A stretch of DNA of 64,000 nucleotides, taken from Oscillospiraceae bacterium (GTDB lineage: Bacteria > Bacillota > Clostridia > Oscillospirales > Ruminococcaceae). The notes beneath the pieces were generated by a model that saw only the letters and a list, made by a program, of their open reading frames with translations, was not told the origin of the DNA and did not search any database. The position numbers and the translations under genes are program-made. The first letter of the stretch is position 1, and every line of letters starts with the position of its first letter. Of the stretch, positions 27,286-35,747 are shown in pieces. The DNA is taken from the NCBI GenBank assembly GCA_031266415.1, contig JAISBB010000005.1, positions 1 through 64,000 of the forward strand, in the 5' to 3' direction.

Positions 27286-29382
27286 TTATCTAATAACATC
27301 TTTTTTAGAAAGAACCAATTTCCCCTGCTCATCTATTGAAATCAACTTTACCCAAATTTCTTCGCCTGACTTTGCCACACTTTCAATTTTATCAACTCGC
27401 TTGTTTTCAAAACGTGAAATGTGAACCAACCCTTCTTTTCCAGGAAGAATTTCAACAAATGCTCCAAATGGCATTAATTTTACAATCTTCCCTTTATACG
27501 TTTTTCCAACTTCCGGTTCTTGAACAATTAATTCAATTTGTTCTATTGCCCTTTTGGTATCTTGTGAATTTAAAGAAGAAACAAATATCGAGCCATCTTC
27601 TTGAATATCAATAGTAACTCCAAAATCAGCACAAAGCTTCTGAACGACTTTACCACCAGACCCAATTACGTCGCGAATTTTATTTACATTTATTTTGATT
27701 GTTTGAATTTTGGGCACATATTCATTAAGTTCTGGTCGCGGAGCTGCAATCTCTTGCAAAATAATTTCATCTATAATTTCTAAGCGTGCCTTCCTTGTTT
27801 TTTCAAAAGCCTCTTCTATAATTTCGTAAGTTAAACCATCTGTTTTTATGTCCACCTGGATTGCCGTTATTCCTTTTTTTGTACCTGCAACTTTAAAATC
27901 CATGTCACCAAAAAAATCTTCAATCCCTTGAATGTCCAACATAGTAACATGGCCACCATCGTAACAAACCAAACCGCAAGAAATCCCAGCAACGGGCGCC
28001 GTAATTGGAATACCTGCATCCATAAGTGCTAACGTAGACCCACAAACAGCAGCTTGCGATGTTGATCCATTTGAAGAAAGAACCTCTGAAACCAATCGAA
28101 TAGTATATGGGAATTCTTCCAGATGGGGAATTACCGGCAAAAGAGCACGCTCTGCAAGGGCCCCATGCCCAATCTCTCGACGGTTGGGCGCTCTGTTTGG
28201 TCTGGTTTCGCCAACAGAATAACTTGGAAAATTATAGTGATGGAAATATTCTTTGCTATCATCATCTTCCATTCCAGATAATACTTGAGCTTCCCTTGCC
28301 ATACCTAATGTCACAACGGTAAGAACTTGTGTTCGGCCTCGCAAAAACATCCCTGAACCGTGCACTCGTGGCAAAACACCAGCTTTTGCAGAAAGATCTC
28401 GCATCTCGTTTAAGTCGCGCCCATCAACTCGTTTGCCATTTATTAACCATGTCCGAACAATCTTTTTTTCAAGATTATAAAGGCACTCATCAATTACTAA
28501 CGGATTTATCTCATACCACTGCGCAAATTGTTCTTTAATTTCATTTTTAATTTGTTTTGTGTTTTCGTCTCGAACAAGCTTATTTTTTTCGTCTAAGGCG
28601 CTTTCTAATTTTGGTTTTGCAACTGCCTCAATTTTCTCTAAAACATCTTCAAATTCCACACTTACTTCTGTGGGACAGGTAATGTTTTTTTCTTTGCCAA
28701 CAGTAACTACAATTTCATTAATAAATTCTATTATTTTATTTATCTCTTTGTGTCCTTCTTTAATCGCTTCCAGCATAATATCTTCAGGAATTTCATATGC
28801 CCCAGATTCAATCATAATTACTTTTTGCTCTGTTGCTGATAATGTGGTAATCATTTTGGAACTTTTTCTTTGGATTTGAGTTGGATTTATAAGGATTTCG
28901 CCATTTGCATAACCCAAAATCACACCAGCAAGCGGCCCGTTCCATGGGATATCGGAAATAGACAGCGCAATCGAAGTTCCTATTATCCCCGCTACTTCTG
29001 GTGAACAATCTGGGTCAGCGGAAAGAACTGTAACTGTAATAGAAACTTCATTCCGTATTTCTTGCGGAAATAATGGTCTAATTCCACGGTCTATTACCCG
29101 TGCAGCCAAAATCGCACCTTCTGTGGGGCGCCCTTCACGTTTTGAAAAAGAACCGGGGATTTTCCCAATTGCATAAAATTTTTCTTCAAAATCCACAGAG
29201 AGCGGAAAAAAATCTATGCCAACTCGCGGTTGCGAAGAAATAACCGCATTAACCATAACAATCGTATCACCGTAATGAACAATACAAGCTCCGTTAGAAA
29301 ATCTGTTTACTGCTTCACCAACTTCAATAACAAGCTGTCTTTTAGCAAGTTGCATTTCAAAACACTTGCTATCGCTAAACAT
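27286..29382 (-). CDS. pnp: Polyribonucleotide nucleotidyltransferase (PNPase)
   Basis: PNPase is the phosphorolytic 3'-5' exoribonuclease of mRNA decay. The protein has two RNase PH domains, FFPLSVDFEEKFYAIGKIPGSF in the first and LRGRTQVLTVVTLG in the second, followed by a KH domain (RDVIGSGGKVVQKL) and an S1 domain (GKIVKLMPFGAFVEILPGKEGLVHIS). About 698 residues is normal. ATG 29380-29382 follows AAAGGTG; an upstream extension in frame is AT-rich leader. The usual rpsO partner is missing. Its promoter lies at 29443-29471. Confidence 0.97.
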   Translation of the reverse strand: MFSDSKCFEMQLAKRQLVIEVGEAVNRFSNGACIVHYGDTIVMVNAVISSQPRVGIDFFPLSVDFEEKFYAIGKIPGSFSKREGRPTEGAILAARVIDRGIRPLFPQEIRNEVSITVTVLSADPDCSPEVAGIIGTSIALSISDIPWNGPLAGVILGYANGEILINPTQIQRKSSKMITTLSATEQKVIMIESGAYEIPEDIMLEAIKEGHKEINKIIEFINEIVVTVGKEKNITCPTEVSVEFEDVLEKIEAVAKPKLESALDEKNKLVRDENTKQIKNEIKEQFAQWYEINPLVIDECLYNLEKKIVRTWLINGKRVDGRDLNEMRDLSAKAGVLPRVHGSGMFLRGRTQVLTVVTLGMAREAQVLSGMEDDDSKEYFHHYNFPSYSVGETRPNRAPNRREIGHGALAERALLPVIPHLEEFPYTIRLVSEVLSSNGSTSQAAVCGSTLALMDAGIPITAPVAGISCGLVCYDGGHVTMLDIQGIEDFFGDMDFKVAGTKKGITAIQVDIKTDGLTYEIIEEAFEKTRKARLEIIDEIILQEIAAPRPELNEYVPKIQTIKINVNKIRDVIGSGGKVVQKLCADFGVTIDIQEDGSIFVSSLNSQDTKRAIEQIELIVQEPEVGKTYKGKIVKLMPFGAFVEILPGKEGLVHISRFENKRVDKIESVAKSGEEIWVKLISIDEQGKLVLSKKDVIR

Positions 29383-29442
29383 CACATTTATCACCTTTTC
29401 TTTGCTTACAAATAACATTCTCTTAATATTAACTATTATCCC

Positions 29443-29471
29443 ATTGTACAACATCTTCACAACAATGTAAA
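29443..29471 (-). promoter_or_regulatory. Sigma-A type promoter of pnp
   Basis: TTTACA and TACAAT on the minus strand are 17 bases apart, about 60 bases before the pnp ATG. It is divergent to the DUF4340 gene promoter. Confidence 0.65.
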
Positions 29472-29536
29472 GCCATAAAATTACAATTAATATCATTTAG
29501 TCAATTAAGAGAAACAAGCACACCTAATTAAGGAAA

Positions 29537-29565
29537 TTGATATTGTAGACCTAATATGGTAAAAT
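29537..29565 (+). promoter_or_regulatory. Sigma-A type promoter giving a (near) leaderless transcript
   Basis: TTGATA and TAAAAT are separated by exactly 17 bases. The -10 ends only six bases before the ATG at 29572, so transcription would begin at or next to the start codon. No Shine-Dalgarno sequence lies in between. Confidence 0.65.
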
Positions 29566-29571
29566 AGAACC

Positions 29572-30975
29572 ATGAATTGGGAAAATAAACTGCATACTTT
29601 TAAGAACTTTGTTACAAAAAGATATGCTTTAATTTGGGCTATATTGGTTATTATTTTGACAACATTTTTAATATTAAATACATTTGAAAGGAGAAATATC
29701 TCATCAACTGCGCATTTTAAAATCAAAGTTGAAACCTTTGAGCGCTTAGAAGTGAAAAATGAAAATGGTGGATATACCATCGAAAATAACGGCGGGAAAT
29801 TTCGACTTGCAGCTGTCGATGTAAGCCTTTTTGATGAAAATAAAATGCACGAAGTTTTTGATTTCTTGCGCAATGCAACTATCAACACCATTCCCAAAAA
29901 AGAGAAAAAAAAGTTCGTAGAAAATCACACATTAGCCACCGTGAATATAAAAAGTGGGAAAAAAGTAATAAACTTTACAGTGCTAGAGGCAGCACCATCT
30001 GGCCTTGGCTACTATATTAAACTTGGGAATTCTGTTTATTTTTTATTAGGTGCTTCGGATTTATTTTCTTACACCAAATTGGACTTTATTTCAAAAAAAT
30101 TATTTGGCGAAAATTTTGCAGAGGCATCAGCAGAGGCATCAAATGAATGGACTTTCTCGAATTTTGCGGCAAATACAATTAATGTAACTAGTCTTGGTAA
30201 AGAAAACTTGAAAATTTTGGTAAGCAACAACAGTAATTCACTGATTTCAGACAAATTTCGAAGTGAATTAAACAATTTGGTGAATCTGGAAGCAAGTTCG
30301 GTTAAGTCAATAAATCCAACACGAGAAGAACAAGATGCTTTTGGTGTTTTTGTACCATCCCTGCAAATAACCATTAAACATGGAACCCTTACCGAAAAAA
30401 TTCGAGTCAGCAAACCTACAGATGGCATATGTTTTGTGCTAACAGCCGATGGAAAACGAATCCTCATTTGCCAAGAAACAGATTTTTCATTTTTGAATCT
30501 TAATTTTGAAAACCCAGAAAATTTAAAGAAAAAATATTTGGTGGAATGCAATCTTAACAAAATCAAAACAATAATAATTAGTAGTAAGAAAAAAAATTGG
30601 GATTTAAAGTTCAGCAATAATTTAGATTCCGTTTCTTCTACAACCACAGAAATAACTGGTAGTTTAGCAAATTGGGAGAATATCTTAAATTTATTAAAGG
30701 AATTTACATTTGGCAAAAACATGAATTTTGATTTAAGAGGGCTGCAAAACCTAGAATTTCGTTTGGAAATCAAATATGAATCAGGTAACATAGATAAATA
30801 CACGTTTTACAGCAATGGTGGCGATAAATATGTTGTGTATGGCGAAGATGAAAAATTATGTTTTGCTATAAACGATAAAGAATTAACAAAATTAATAAAT
30901 GCTATAATTGAATTGAGCAAAGAAACAGGTGAAAAAACTGAAAGAAAAACCGTTGCTAATAAGCCACAAGTCTAA
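29572..30975 (+). CDS. DUF4340-family membrane-anchored protein
   Basis: A 467-residue protein with one N-terminal membrane helix (about residues 21-38, LIWAILVIILTTFLIL) and a large outer part made of repeated beta-type segments, as in DUF4340 proteins. Those are often linked to ABC-2 transport or gliding-type systems, but no such partner genes are here and the function is unknown. Lys/Asn-rich composition matches the AT-rich surroundings. Its ATG lies right behind a -10 box without a ribosome binding site, suggesting leaderless translation. Its end overlaps the next gene by 47 bases. Confidence 0.75.
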   Translation: MNWENKLHTFKNFVTKRYALIWAILVIILTTFLILNTFERRNISSTAHFKIKVETFERLEVKNENGGYTIENNGGKFRLAAVDVSLFDENKMHEVFDFLRNATINTIPKKEKKKFVENHTLATVNIKSGKKVINFTVLEAAPSGLGYYIKLGNSVYFLLGASDLFSYTKLDFISKKLFGENFAEASAEASNEWTFSNFAANTINVTSLGKENLKILVSNNSNSLISDKFRSELNNLVNLEASSVKSINPTREEQDAFGVFVPSLQITIKHGTLTEKIRVSKPTDGICFVLTADGKRILICQETDFSFLNLNFENPENLKKKYLVECNLNKIKTIIISSKKKNWDLKFSNNLDSVSSTTTEITGSLANWENILNLLKEFTFGKNMNFDLRGLQNLEFRLEIKYESGNIDKYTFYSNGGDKYVVYGEDEKLCFAINDKELTKLINAIIELSKETGEKTERKTVANKPQV

Positions 30976-31735
30976 TTTACAATTTGAAGATATTCGTTCT
31001 ACCTTTGGCTTAAATACAAATCAAAAAATAATCATAGCAGGGCCATGTGCAATATATAACCACAACTCGTTTGTAGAAACCGTGGCTTTTTTGAAAACTC
31101 ACAACATTAAACTAATTCGTGCCGCCACATTTAAACCGCGAACATCTCCATATTCCTTTCAGGGGCTTGGGCATACTGCAAACAAAATCATTAAAGAAAC
31201 AAAACGGAAATATAAAGTATTTTGTGTCTCCGAAATAATGGACCCTCGCGAATTAAAAAACATGCTGGGGTATGCAGATGTGTTGCAAATTGGCGCTAGA
31301 AATATGCAAAATTTCAGTTTGCTTAAAGAAATTGGCGGGTGCAACAAACCCATCTTATTGAAACGTGGGTTGGCGGCCACCCTTGAAGAATTTATGCTAG
31401 CCGCCGAATACCTTGCCGTATCTGGCAGCCGTTCCATCATCCTTTGTGAACGCGGGTTGCGAACACCACAAACTCACGTTAGAAATTTATTGGATATTGC
31501 AGCAATTCCGGTTCTAAAAAAAGAAACAAAATTACCTGTGATTGTAGATTTGAGCCACTCTCTTGGCAGAACAGATGTGATTTGTGAAATTGCTCGTGGT
31601 GTTATTGCAGCTGGCGCAGATGGGATTATGGTTGAAGTTTTTAAAGAGCCACATAAAGCCCTTTCTGATGCTACTCAGCAGATAACATTCAACGAATTTA
31701 CAAATCTCATGAATTCCATTGGGAATTCCCGTTGA
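30929..31735 (+). CDS. aroF: 3-deoxy-7-phosphoheptulonate synthase (DAHP synthase, type I-beta)
   Basis: It condenses phosphoenolpyruvate and erythrose 4-phosphate, the first step of the shikimate pathway. The core motifs are clear: IIAGPCAI (near residue 35), RAATFKPRTSPYSFQG (near 65), KRGLAATLEEF (near 145), and VDLSHSLGRTD (near 208). At 268 residues it is the short form without a regulatory ACT or chorismate-mutase domain. The GTG at 30929 has only a weak ribosome binding site and lies inside the end of the DUF4340 gene, so expression may depend on translation of that gene. A later start is possible. Confidence 0.93.
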   Translation: MKKLKEKPLLISHKSNLQFEDIRSTFGLNTNQKIIIAGPCAIYNHNSFVETVAFLKTHNIKLIRAATFKPRTSPYSFQGLGHTANKIIKETKRKYKVFCVSEIMDPRELKNMLGYADVLQIGARNMQNFSLLKEIGGCNKPILLKRGLAATLEEFMLAAEYLAVSGSRSIILCERGLRTPQTHVRNLLDIAAIPVLKKETKLPVIVDLSHSLGRTDVICEIARGVIAAGADGIMVEVFKEPHKALSDATQQITFNEFTNLMNSIGNSR

Positions 31736-31762
31736 ACTCTTAAAAAAATTGAAATAACTTCA

Positions 31763-31792
31763 TTGACTTAAGATTTTATTCTATGCTATAAT
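31763..31792 (+). promoter_or_regulatory. Sigma-A type promoter of folT
   Basis: TTGACT and TATAAT are separated by 18 bases. The transcript would start about 20 bases before the GTG at 31819, too little room for a folate (THF) riboswitch. Confidence 0.7.
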
Positions 31793-31818
31793 CGGCAAGG
31801 AATTAAAATTCACGACTG

Positions 31819-32379
31819 GTGGTGGACCTTGCAAACAACTCATCTATAAACAAAACGATAAAGAAACTGTGCTTGGCTGCAGTCTTGATTGCTATGGGGC
31901 ACGTGATTGGTTTTTTTACATTCTTTATGCCAGGATTTCCCCAAAAAATTTCATTGGGTTTTTTGGTTGCCGGGGCTTGTGGTTATCTTTTGGGCCCGTA
32001 TGCAGCTATTTGTGGAGCTCTGGGGGATGTTTTGGGTTTTATTTCACGCTCACAAGGGAATTACATCTGGGGATTTACCGTTACCGCTGCCTTAGGTCAC
32101 CTTATTTATGGACTTTTTCTTCACAAAAAAAAGGCTAGCTTGCTCAGATGCTTTTTCGCATGCCTTGTAGTTATAAGTGTAGTAAATCTAACATTAAATA
32201 CACTTTGCTGTGTGTTTTGGTTAAATGCAAACAAAAGTTTTCAAGCGATTTTTATTGGTCGATTAATAGCCAACGCCATTTTTCTTGTAACACACCCGCC
32301 ATTGATGTTTGCCATATTAAAATCTCTAGAGCAGTTGCAAAAACGGTTACCTATTTTGCAATTTCAAACACAGGATTGA
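31819..32379 (+). CDS. folT: ECF transporter folate-family substrate-binding membrane protein (FolT)
   Basis: The 186-residue protein has about six hydrophobic helices. MPGFPQKISLGFL and GPYAAICGALGDVLGF are typical of the folate-family S component, which binds the vitamin and docks on the shared EcfA-EcfA'-EcfT module. That module is encoded at 58973-61442 in this window. The start is uncertain: GTG at 31819, or TTG at 31829-31831 is out of frame with it, so the GTG pair at 31819/31822 is kept. It opens the folT-tsaE-tsaB-ftsW run. Confidence 0.85.
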   Translation: MVDLANNSSINKTIKKLCLAAVLIAMGHVIGFFTFFMPGFPQKISLGFLVAGACGYLLGPYAAICGALGDVLGFISRSQGNYIWGFTVTAALGHLIYGLFLHKKKASLLRCFFACLVVISVVNLTLNTLCCVFWLNANKSFQAIFIGRLIANAIFLVTHPPLMFAILKSLEQLQKRLPILQFQTQD

Positions 32380-32385
32380 TGTATA

Positions 32386-32823
32386 TTGACTTTTATTACA
32401 CGCACTATTGAAGAAACAGAAAAGCTCGGCAGGCAAATTGGAACGGGAATAAAATCCAGATATTTGGTAACGTTAGATGGCGAGCTCGGAGCCGGCAAAA
32501 CGTGCCTTGTGCGCGGTTTAGTACAGGGTTTGGGAAGCAAAGATATTGTAACAAGTCCAACTTTTGCGCTAGTTAATGAATATGCTAGTTCTCACCTTCC
32601 TATTTACCATTTCGACATGTACCGAATTCACAGTATTTACGACCTAGAATCAACCGGCTTTTTCGATTACTTAGGATCAGAGGCTGTGTTACTTGTAGAG
32701 TGGAGTTTACGCATTGCAAATTTTTTACCAAATCCGCAATTACGCATTTTTTTTAAAACGGTAGAAAAAAATGAACGCAAATTAACAATCGAAGGAAACA
32801 TCTCCTTAATGGAAAGGCTTTGA
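32386..32823 (+). CDS. tsaE: tRNA threonylcarbamoyladenosine biosynthesis ATPase TsaE
   Basis: TsaE is the P-loop ATPase of the t6A37 tRNA modification complex. Walker A is GELGAGKT (near residue 33), then TSPTFALVNEY and the VEWSLRI block near residue 100. 145 residues is standard. The TTG start follows AGGATT by about nine bases. It lies directly before tsaB; tsaD is at 35748-36734 on the opposite strand. Confidence 0.95.
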   Translation: MTFITRTIEETEKLGRQIGTGIKSRYLVTLDGELGAGKTCLVRGLVQGLGSKDIVTSPTFALVNEYASSHLPIYHFDMYRIHSIYDLESTGFFDYLGSEAVLLVEWSLRIANFLPNPQLRIFFKTVEKNERKLTIEGNISLMERL

Positions 32824-33495
32824 TTGCAATTGAAAATATTAGGGATTGAAACTGCTACAAAAGCTACATCGGTAGCTTTGTGCAACAATGGCAAAATCCT
32901 TGGAGAAATCACAGCAAATACGCAAAAAGTTCACAGCAAAACTTTAGCTCCGATGATCGTAACACTTTTGGATTTGGTAGGGGAAAATTTAAAAGACATA
33001 GATGTGTTTGCCGTTTCTGGTGGCCCTGGTTCGTTTATGGGCCTTAGGATCGGGTTGAGTATTGCAAAAGGATTCGCAGTTGTTGAAAACAAACCAATTG
33101 CTGTAGTTCCAACTTTAAGGGGGCTGGCAGAAAACACGGCATTTCTAAAATTTGAAAGAGTAGCACTTGTTTGCGCAACACTAGACGCACGGTGTTCAAA
33201 TGTTTACGCTGGCGTGTGGAAATTAACAAACGAAAACTTTACTCCTTTGTGCGCAAATAAACTAATTTGCGTTACAGAACTAGAAACTAAACTCTCACTT
33301 CTTAAACAACAATTAAATTTACCATTAATTTTAGTCGGAAACGGCCTGTACAATTCACAGCTTGCCGCTACATCTATTGTTTTCAGTGAATCAAATGCAA
33401 ATCCACGCGCCACCTCAATCTGCAAACTGGCGGAGAATCGTAAATTTTGGTATAATGCCGCAACGGCAACACCCATTTATTTGAAAAATCTTTAA
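32824..33495 (+). CDS. tsaB: tRNA threonylcarbamoyladenosine biosynthesis protein TsaB
   Basis: TsaB is the non-catalytic partner of TsaD. It opens LGIETATKATSVALC and has VSGGPGSFMGLRIGLSIAKG near residue 63, the family fingerprint. 223 residues. The TTG start follows the tsaE stop without a gap, with GGAAAGG upstream, so the two are coupled. With tsaE and tsaD the window encodes three of the four t6A enzymes; tsaC is not seen. Confidence 0.95.
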   Translation: MQLKILGIETATKATSVALCNNGKILGEITANTQKVHSKTLAPMIVTLLDLVGENLKDIDVFAVSGGPGSFMGLRIGLSIAKGFAVVENKPIAVVPTLRGLAENTAFLKFERVALVCATLDARCSNVYAGVWKLTNENFTPLCANKLICVTELETKLSLLKQQLNLPLILVGNGLYNSQLAATSIVFSESNANPRATSICKLAENRKFWYNAATATPIYLKNL

Positions 33496-33525
33496 ATTAG
33501 GCAAAAAACGGAGGCAAAGTAGCAC

Positions 33526-34638
33526 TTGAAAAAGAAAACATTAGATAAGGCATTTATTGGAATTGTATTATGCTTGGTTGCTGTGGGACTAATGATGCTA
33601 TGGTCAGCTAGTTACGTTATTAGCTACTATAAATATGAAAATAGTTGGCATTTTATCTCTAAGCAATTCATTTTTGCAGTAATTGGAATGATAATAATGT
33701 TTGCGTTTGCCAAACTAGATTACAAAATATACTTCCGGTTCGCCGAATACATATATGCAGTTGCAATTTTTTTATTAATCATCGTTTTATTTATGCCACC
33801 CGTTAACGGTGCCCGCCGTTGGCTTACTTTGGGGATAGGTTCGTTTCAACCATCTGAAGTGGCAAAATTTGCGTTGATAGTAATTATTTCAAAAGTAGGG
33901 ACAATAAAAAAGGTTAGAATGCGAACTTTTAAATATGGAATTGTAAAACTACTGCTGCTCATGGGATTTGTAGCATGTTTAACAATTTTAGAACCACATA
34001 TTTCTGGCACTGTATTAATTTTCTCAATTGGGACTATTTTAATGTTTGTGGCTGGAGCAAATTTATTCTGGTTTTTAGTGGCTGCTATTTTTTTAGCGGC
34101 TTGCGTTGGCTTTGTTGTTCTAATCCCCGGAATCGCGGATTACGCAACAAGCAGGCTGCAATGTTGGCTAGACCCATTTTCAGATCCACGCGGGAAAGGC
34201 TACCAAATTGTGCAGTCGCTTCTTGCAATTGGTGCTGGTGGAATTAGTGGCGTGGGAATTGGTGGCAGCAAACAAAAACAATTGTATCTGCCAGAACCAC
34301 AAAACGACTTTATTTTTTCAATCGCATGTGAAGAATTAGGATTAATTGGCGCCGCAGTCATCGTCCTGATGTTCGCAAGCTTAGTCAGCCGCGGATTTAA
34401 GATTGCAAAAAGAACGCAAGATACTTTTGGGCGTTTGCTGGTTGTGGGAATTGTAGCACAAGTTGGCTTACAGGCAATTTTTAACATTGCCGTAGTAACC
34501 AACACCATTCCCAACACGGGAATAAATATGCCATTCTTTAGTTATGGCGGCACTTCGCTGTTAATGCTGCTGGCAGAAATGGGAATTGTCCTCTCTGTAG
34601 ATCAATTTGGCAAAAAAGAACGAATATATAAAATTTAA
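33526..34638 (+). CDS. SEDS-family glycosyltransferase (FtsW/RodA/SpoVE type)
   Basis: A 370-residue polytopic membrane protein of the SEDS family that polymerises lipid II into glycan. Motifs: ARRWLTLGIGSFQPSEVAKFAL (about residues 95-116), CWLDPFSDPRGKGYQIVQS (about 213) and the C-terminal NTIPNTGINMPFFSYGGTS (about 325). The last fits FtsW/SpoVE slightly better than RodA, but the role cannot be settled from sequence. The start is TTG with GGAGG nine bases upstream. A strong terminator follows. Confidence 0.92.
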   Translation: MKKKTLDKAFIGIVLCLVAVGLMMLWSASYVISYYKYENSWHFISKQFIFAVIGMIIMFAFAKLDYKIYFRFAEYIYAVAIFLLIIVLFMPPVNGARRWLTLGIGSFQPSEVAKFALIVIISKVGTIKKVRMRTFKYGIVKLLLLMGFVACLTILEPHISGTVLIFSIGTILMFVAGANLFWFLVAAIFLAACVGFVVLIPGIADYATSRLQCWLDPFSDPRGKGYQIVQSLLAIGAGGISGVGIGGSKQKQLYLPEPQNDFIFSIACEELGLIGAAVIVLMFASLVSRGFKIAKRTQDTFGRLLVVGIVAQVGLQAIFNIAVVTNTIPNTGINMPFFSYGGTSLLMLLAEMGIVLSVDQFGKKERIYKI

Positions 34639-34660
34639 ACACACGATCAACATGATTCGA

Positions 34661-34696
34661 GAAAAGCACAAAAGAAAATTTTCTTTTGTGCTTTTC
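34661..34696. terminator. Bidirectional terminator, perfect 36-base palindrome
   Basis: GAAAAGCACAAAAGAAAA (34661-34678) is followed without a gap by its exact reverse complement (34679-34696). The ends provide A/T tracts on both strands. It sits between the converging ftsW-like gene (plus) and the RING/DUF2628 gene (minus) and can serve both. Confidence 0.9.
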
Positions 34697-34701
34697 TTAC
34701 T

Positions 34702-35673
34702 TTAAAAATATACAAAATGCATTACACTTGCTAATATCACACCCAGTGTACAAAAAATTGCATTAATAATTGCAAGAACAGTCGCAGAAGTACTAGTACC
34801 ACCCCACTCAAACAACAACTGTTTTTTTGCAGCGGCAGGAACCGACTTTAATATATCGATTCTTCTTTGAACGTAGTTTTTATAAGACCCATTTGCCAAA
34901 AAACCCCATATTAAACTCATGCCAAACCAAAATAGGAAGAAAATAAAAAAAGAATTGTTAGCCGCATTTGACAACTCTTGCCACTTTCCTGAAATTACTT
35001 GCAAATTTAAATGTGTAATAGTTGGGCTAAAATTTGAAGTTTCGGAGCCTATCGCACTTTTTTTTTCAAAAGCAGGCATTACCTTCTGCAAACAGTCAGC
35101 CCAACGGTTCAATAAACCCCAAATTGTCGAAAATAAAATTCCCATACGGCTTATAAAAAACATACAACCTTCTTTATACATTTTTCGATAAAAAAGATAT
35201 AGCGTGGGACAAGCAAAAGCACAAAAATTAAATTTATAACGCTTGGTAAATGCACGTTTATAATAATTTACATTTCTCCTCACAAAAAGATCAATGTCGT
35301 ATTTCTCGGCAGTCTCTTCTGAGTTTGCATCGTCACTTGCAACATTTGGGGTTGCTGCATTTGGTGGCGTCTTTTGCTGAGATTTAAAAATCATAATTTC
35401 TGTTTTCAGTTGCCTGCCACAAAAATCACAGGTACCATCAGAGCCACTGTTTTGTTTCCCACAATGACCACAAATCTGTACGTCTAACACCGCAACGGGG
35501 TCACAAGAAAAACAATCTTCTGTTCCATGTCGCTCTTCATAAACACACTTGCCCCCTTTCAAAAAACACTCTTCATGATACGGTGCACCACACTCTGGGC
35601 ATACAACAACTACGGAATCTTCTTCCAAAATTTTTTTGCAAGATTGGCATTCTTGGCCCACAAATTTACTCAA
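34702..35673 (-). CDS. RING-finger-like zinc protein with DUF2628 and membrane helices
   Basis: A protein of about 323 residues. The N-terminal third holds Cys/His pairs (CQSCKKIL, CPECGAPYHEEC, CFSC, CGHCGKQ, CDFCGRQL) fitting a prokaryotic RING finger followed by a zinc ribbon. Then comes KRYKFNFCAFACPTLYLFYRKMYKEG, the DUF2628 pattern, and at least two C-terminal hydrophobic helices (about 245-265 and 300-320). Function is unknown; similar architectures are common in Clostridia. TTG 35671-35673 is preferred because AAGGAG lies 10 bases upstream and a TATAAT box overlaps the longer start. Confidence 0.75.
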   Translation of the reverse strand: MSKFVGQECQSCKKILEEDSVVVVCPECGAPYHEECFLKGGKCVYEERHGTEDCFSCDPVAVLDVQICGHCGKQNSGSDGTCDFCGRQLKTEIMIFKSQQKTPPNAATPNVASDDANSEETAEKYDIDLFVRRNVNYYKRAFTKRYKFNFCAFACPTLYLFYRKMYKEGCMFFISRMGILFSTIWGLLNRWADCLQKVMPAFEKKSAIGSETSNFSPTITHLNLQVISGKWQELSNAANNSFFIFFLFWFGMSLIWGFLANGSYKNYVQRRIDILKSVPAAAKKQLLFEWGGTSTSATVLAIINAIFCTLGVILASVMHFVYF

Positions 35674-35747
35674 TATCGCCGTTCTCCTTTTCTTAAAATC
35701 CAATTATAAATTTTTTAAAAACATAAACCGTACTTTTAAGTTAAAAG

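Noticed and set aside
31792-31818. THF riboswitch upstream of folT
   Set aside because: The predicted leader is only about 20 bases long, much too short for the aptamer, and the conserved core is absent.
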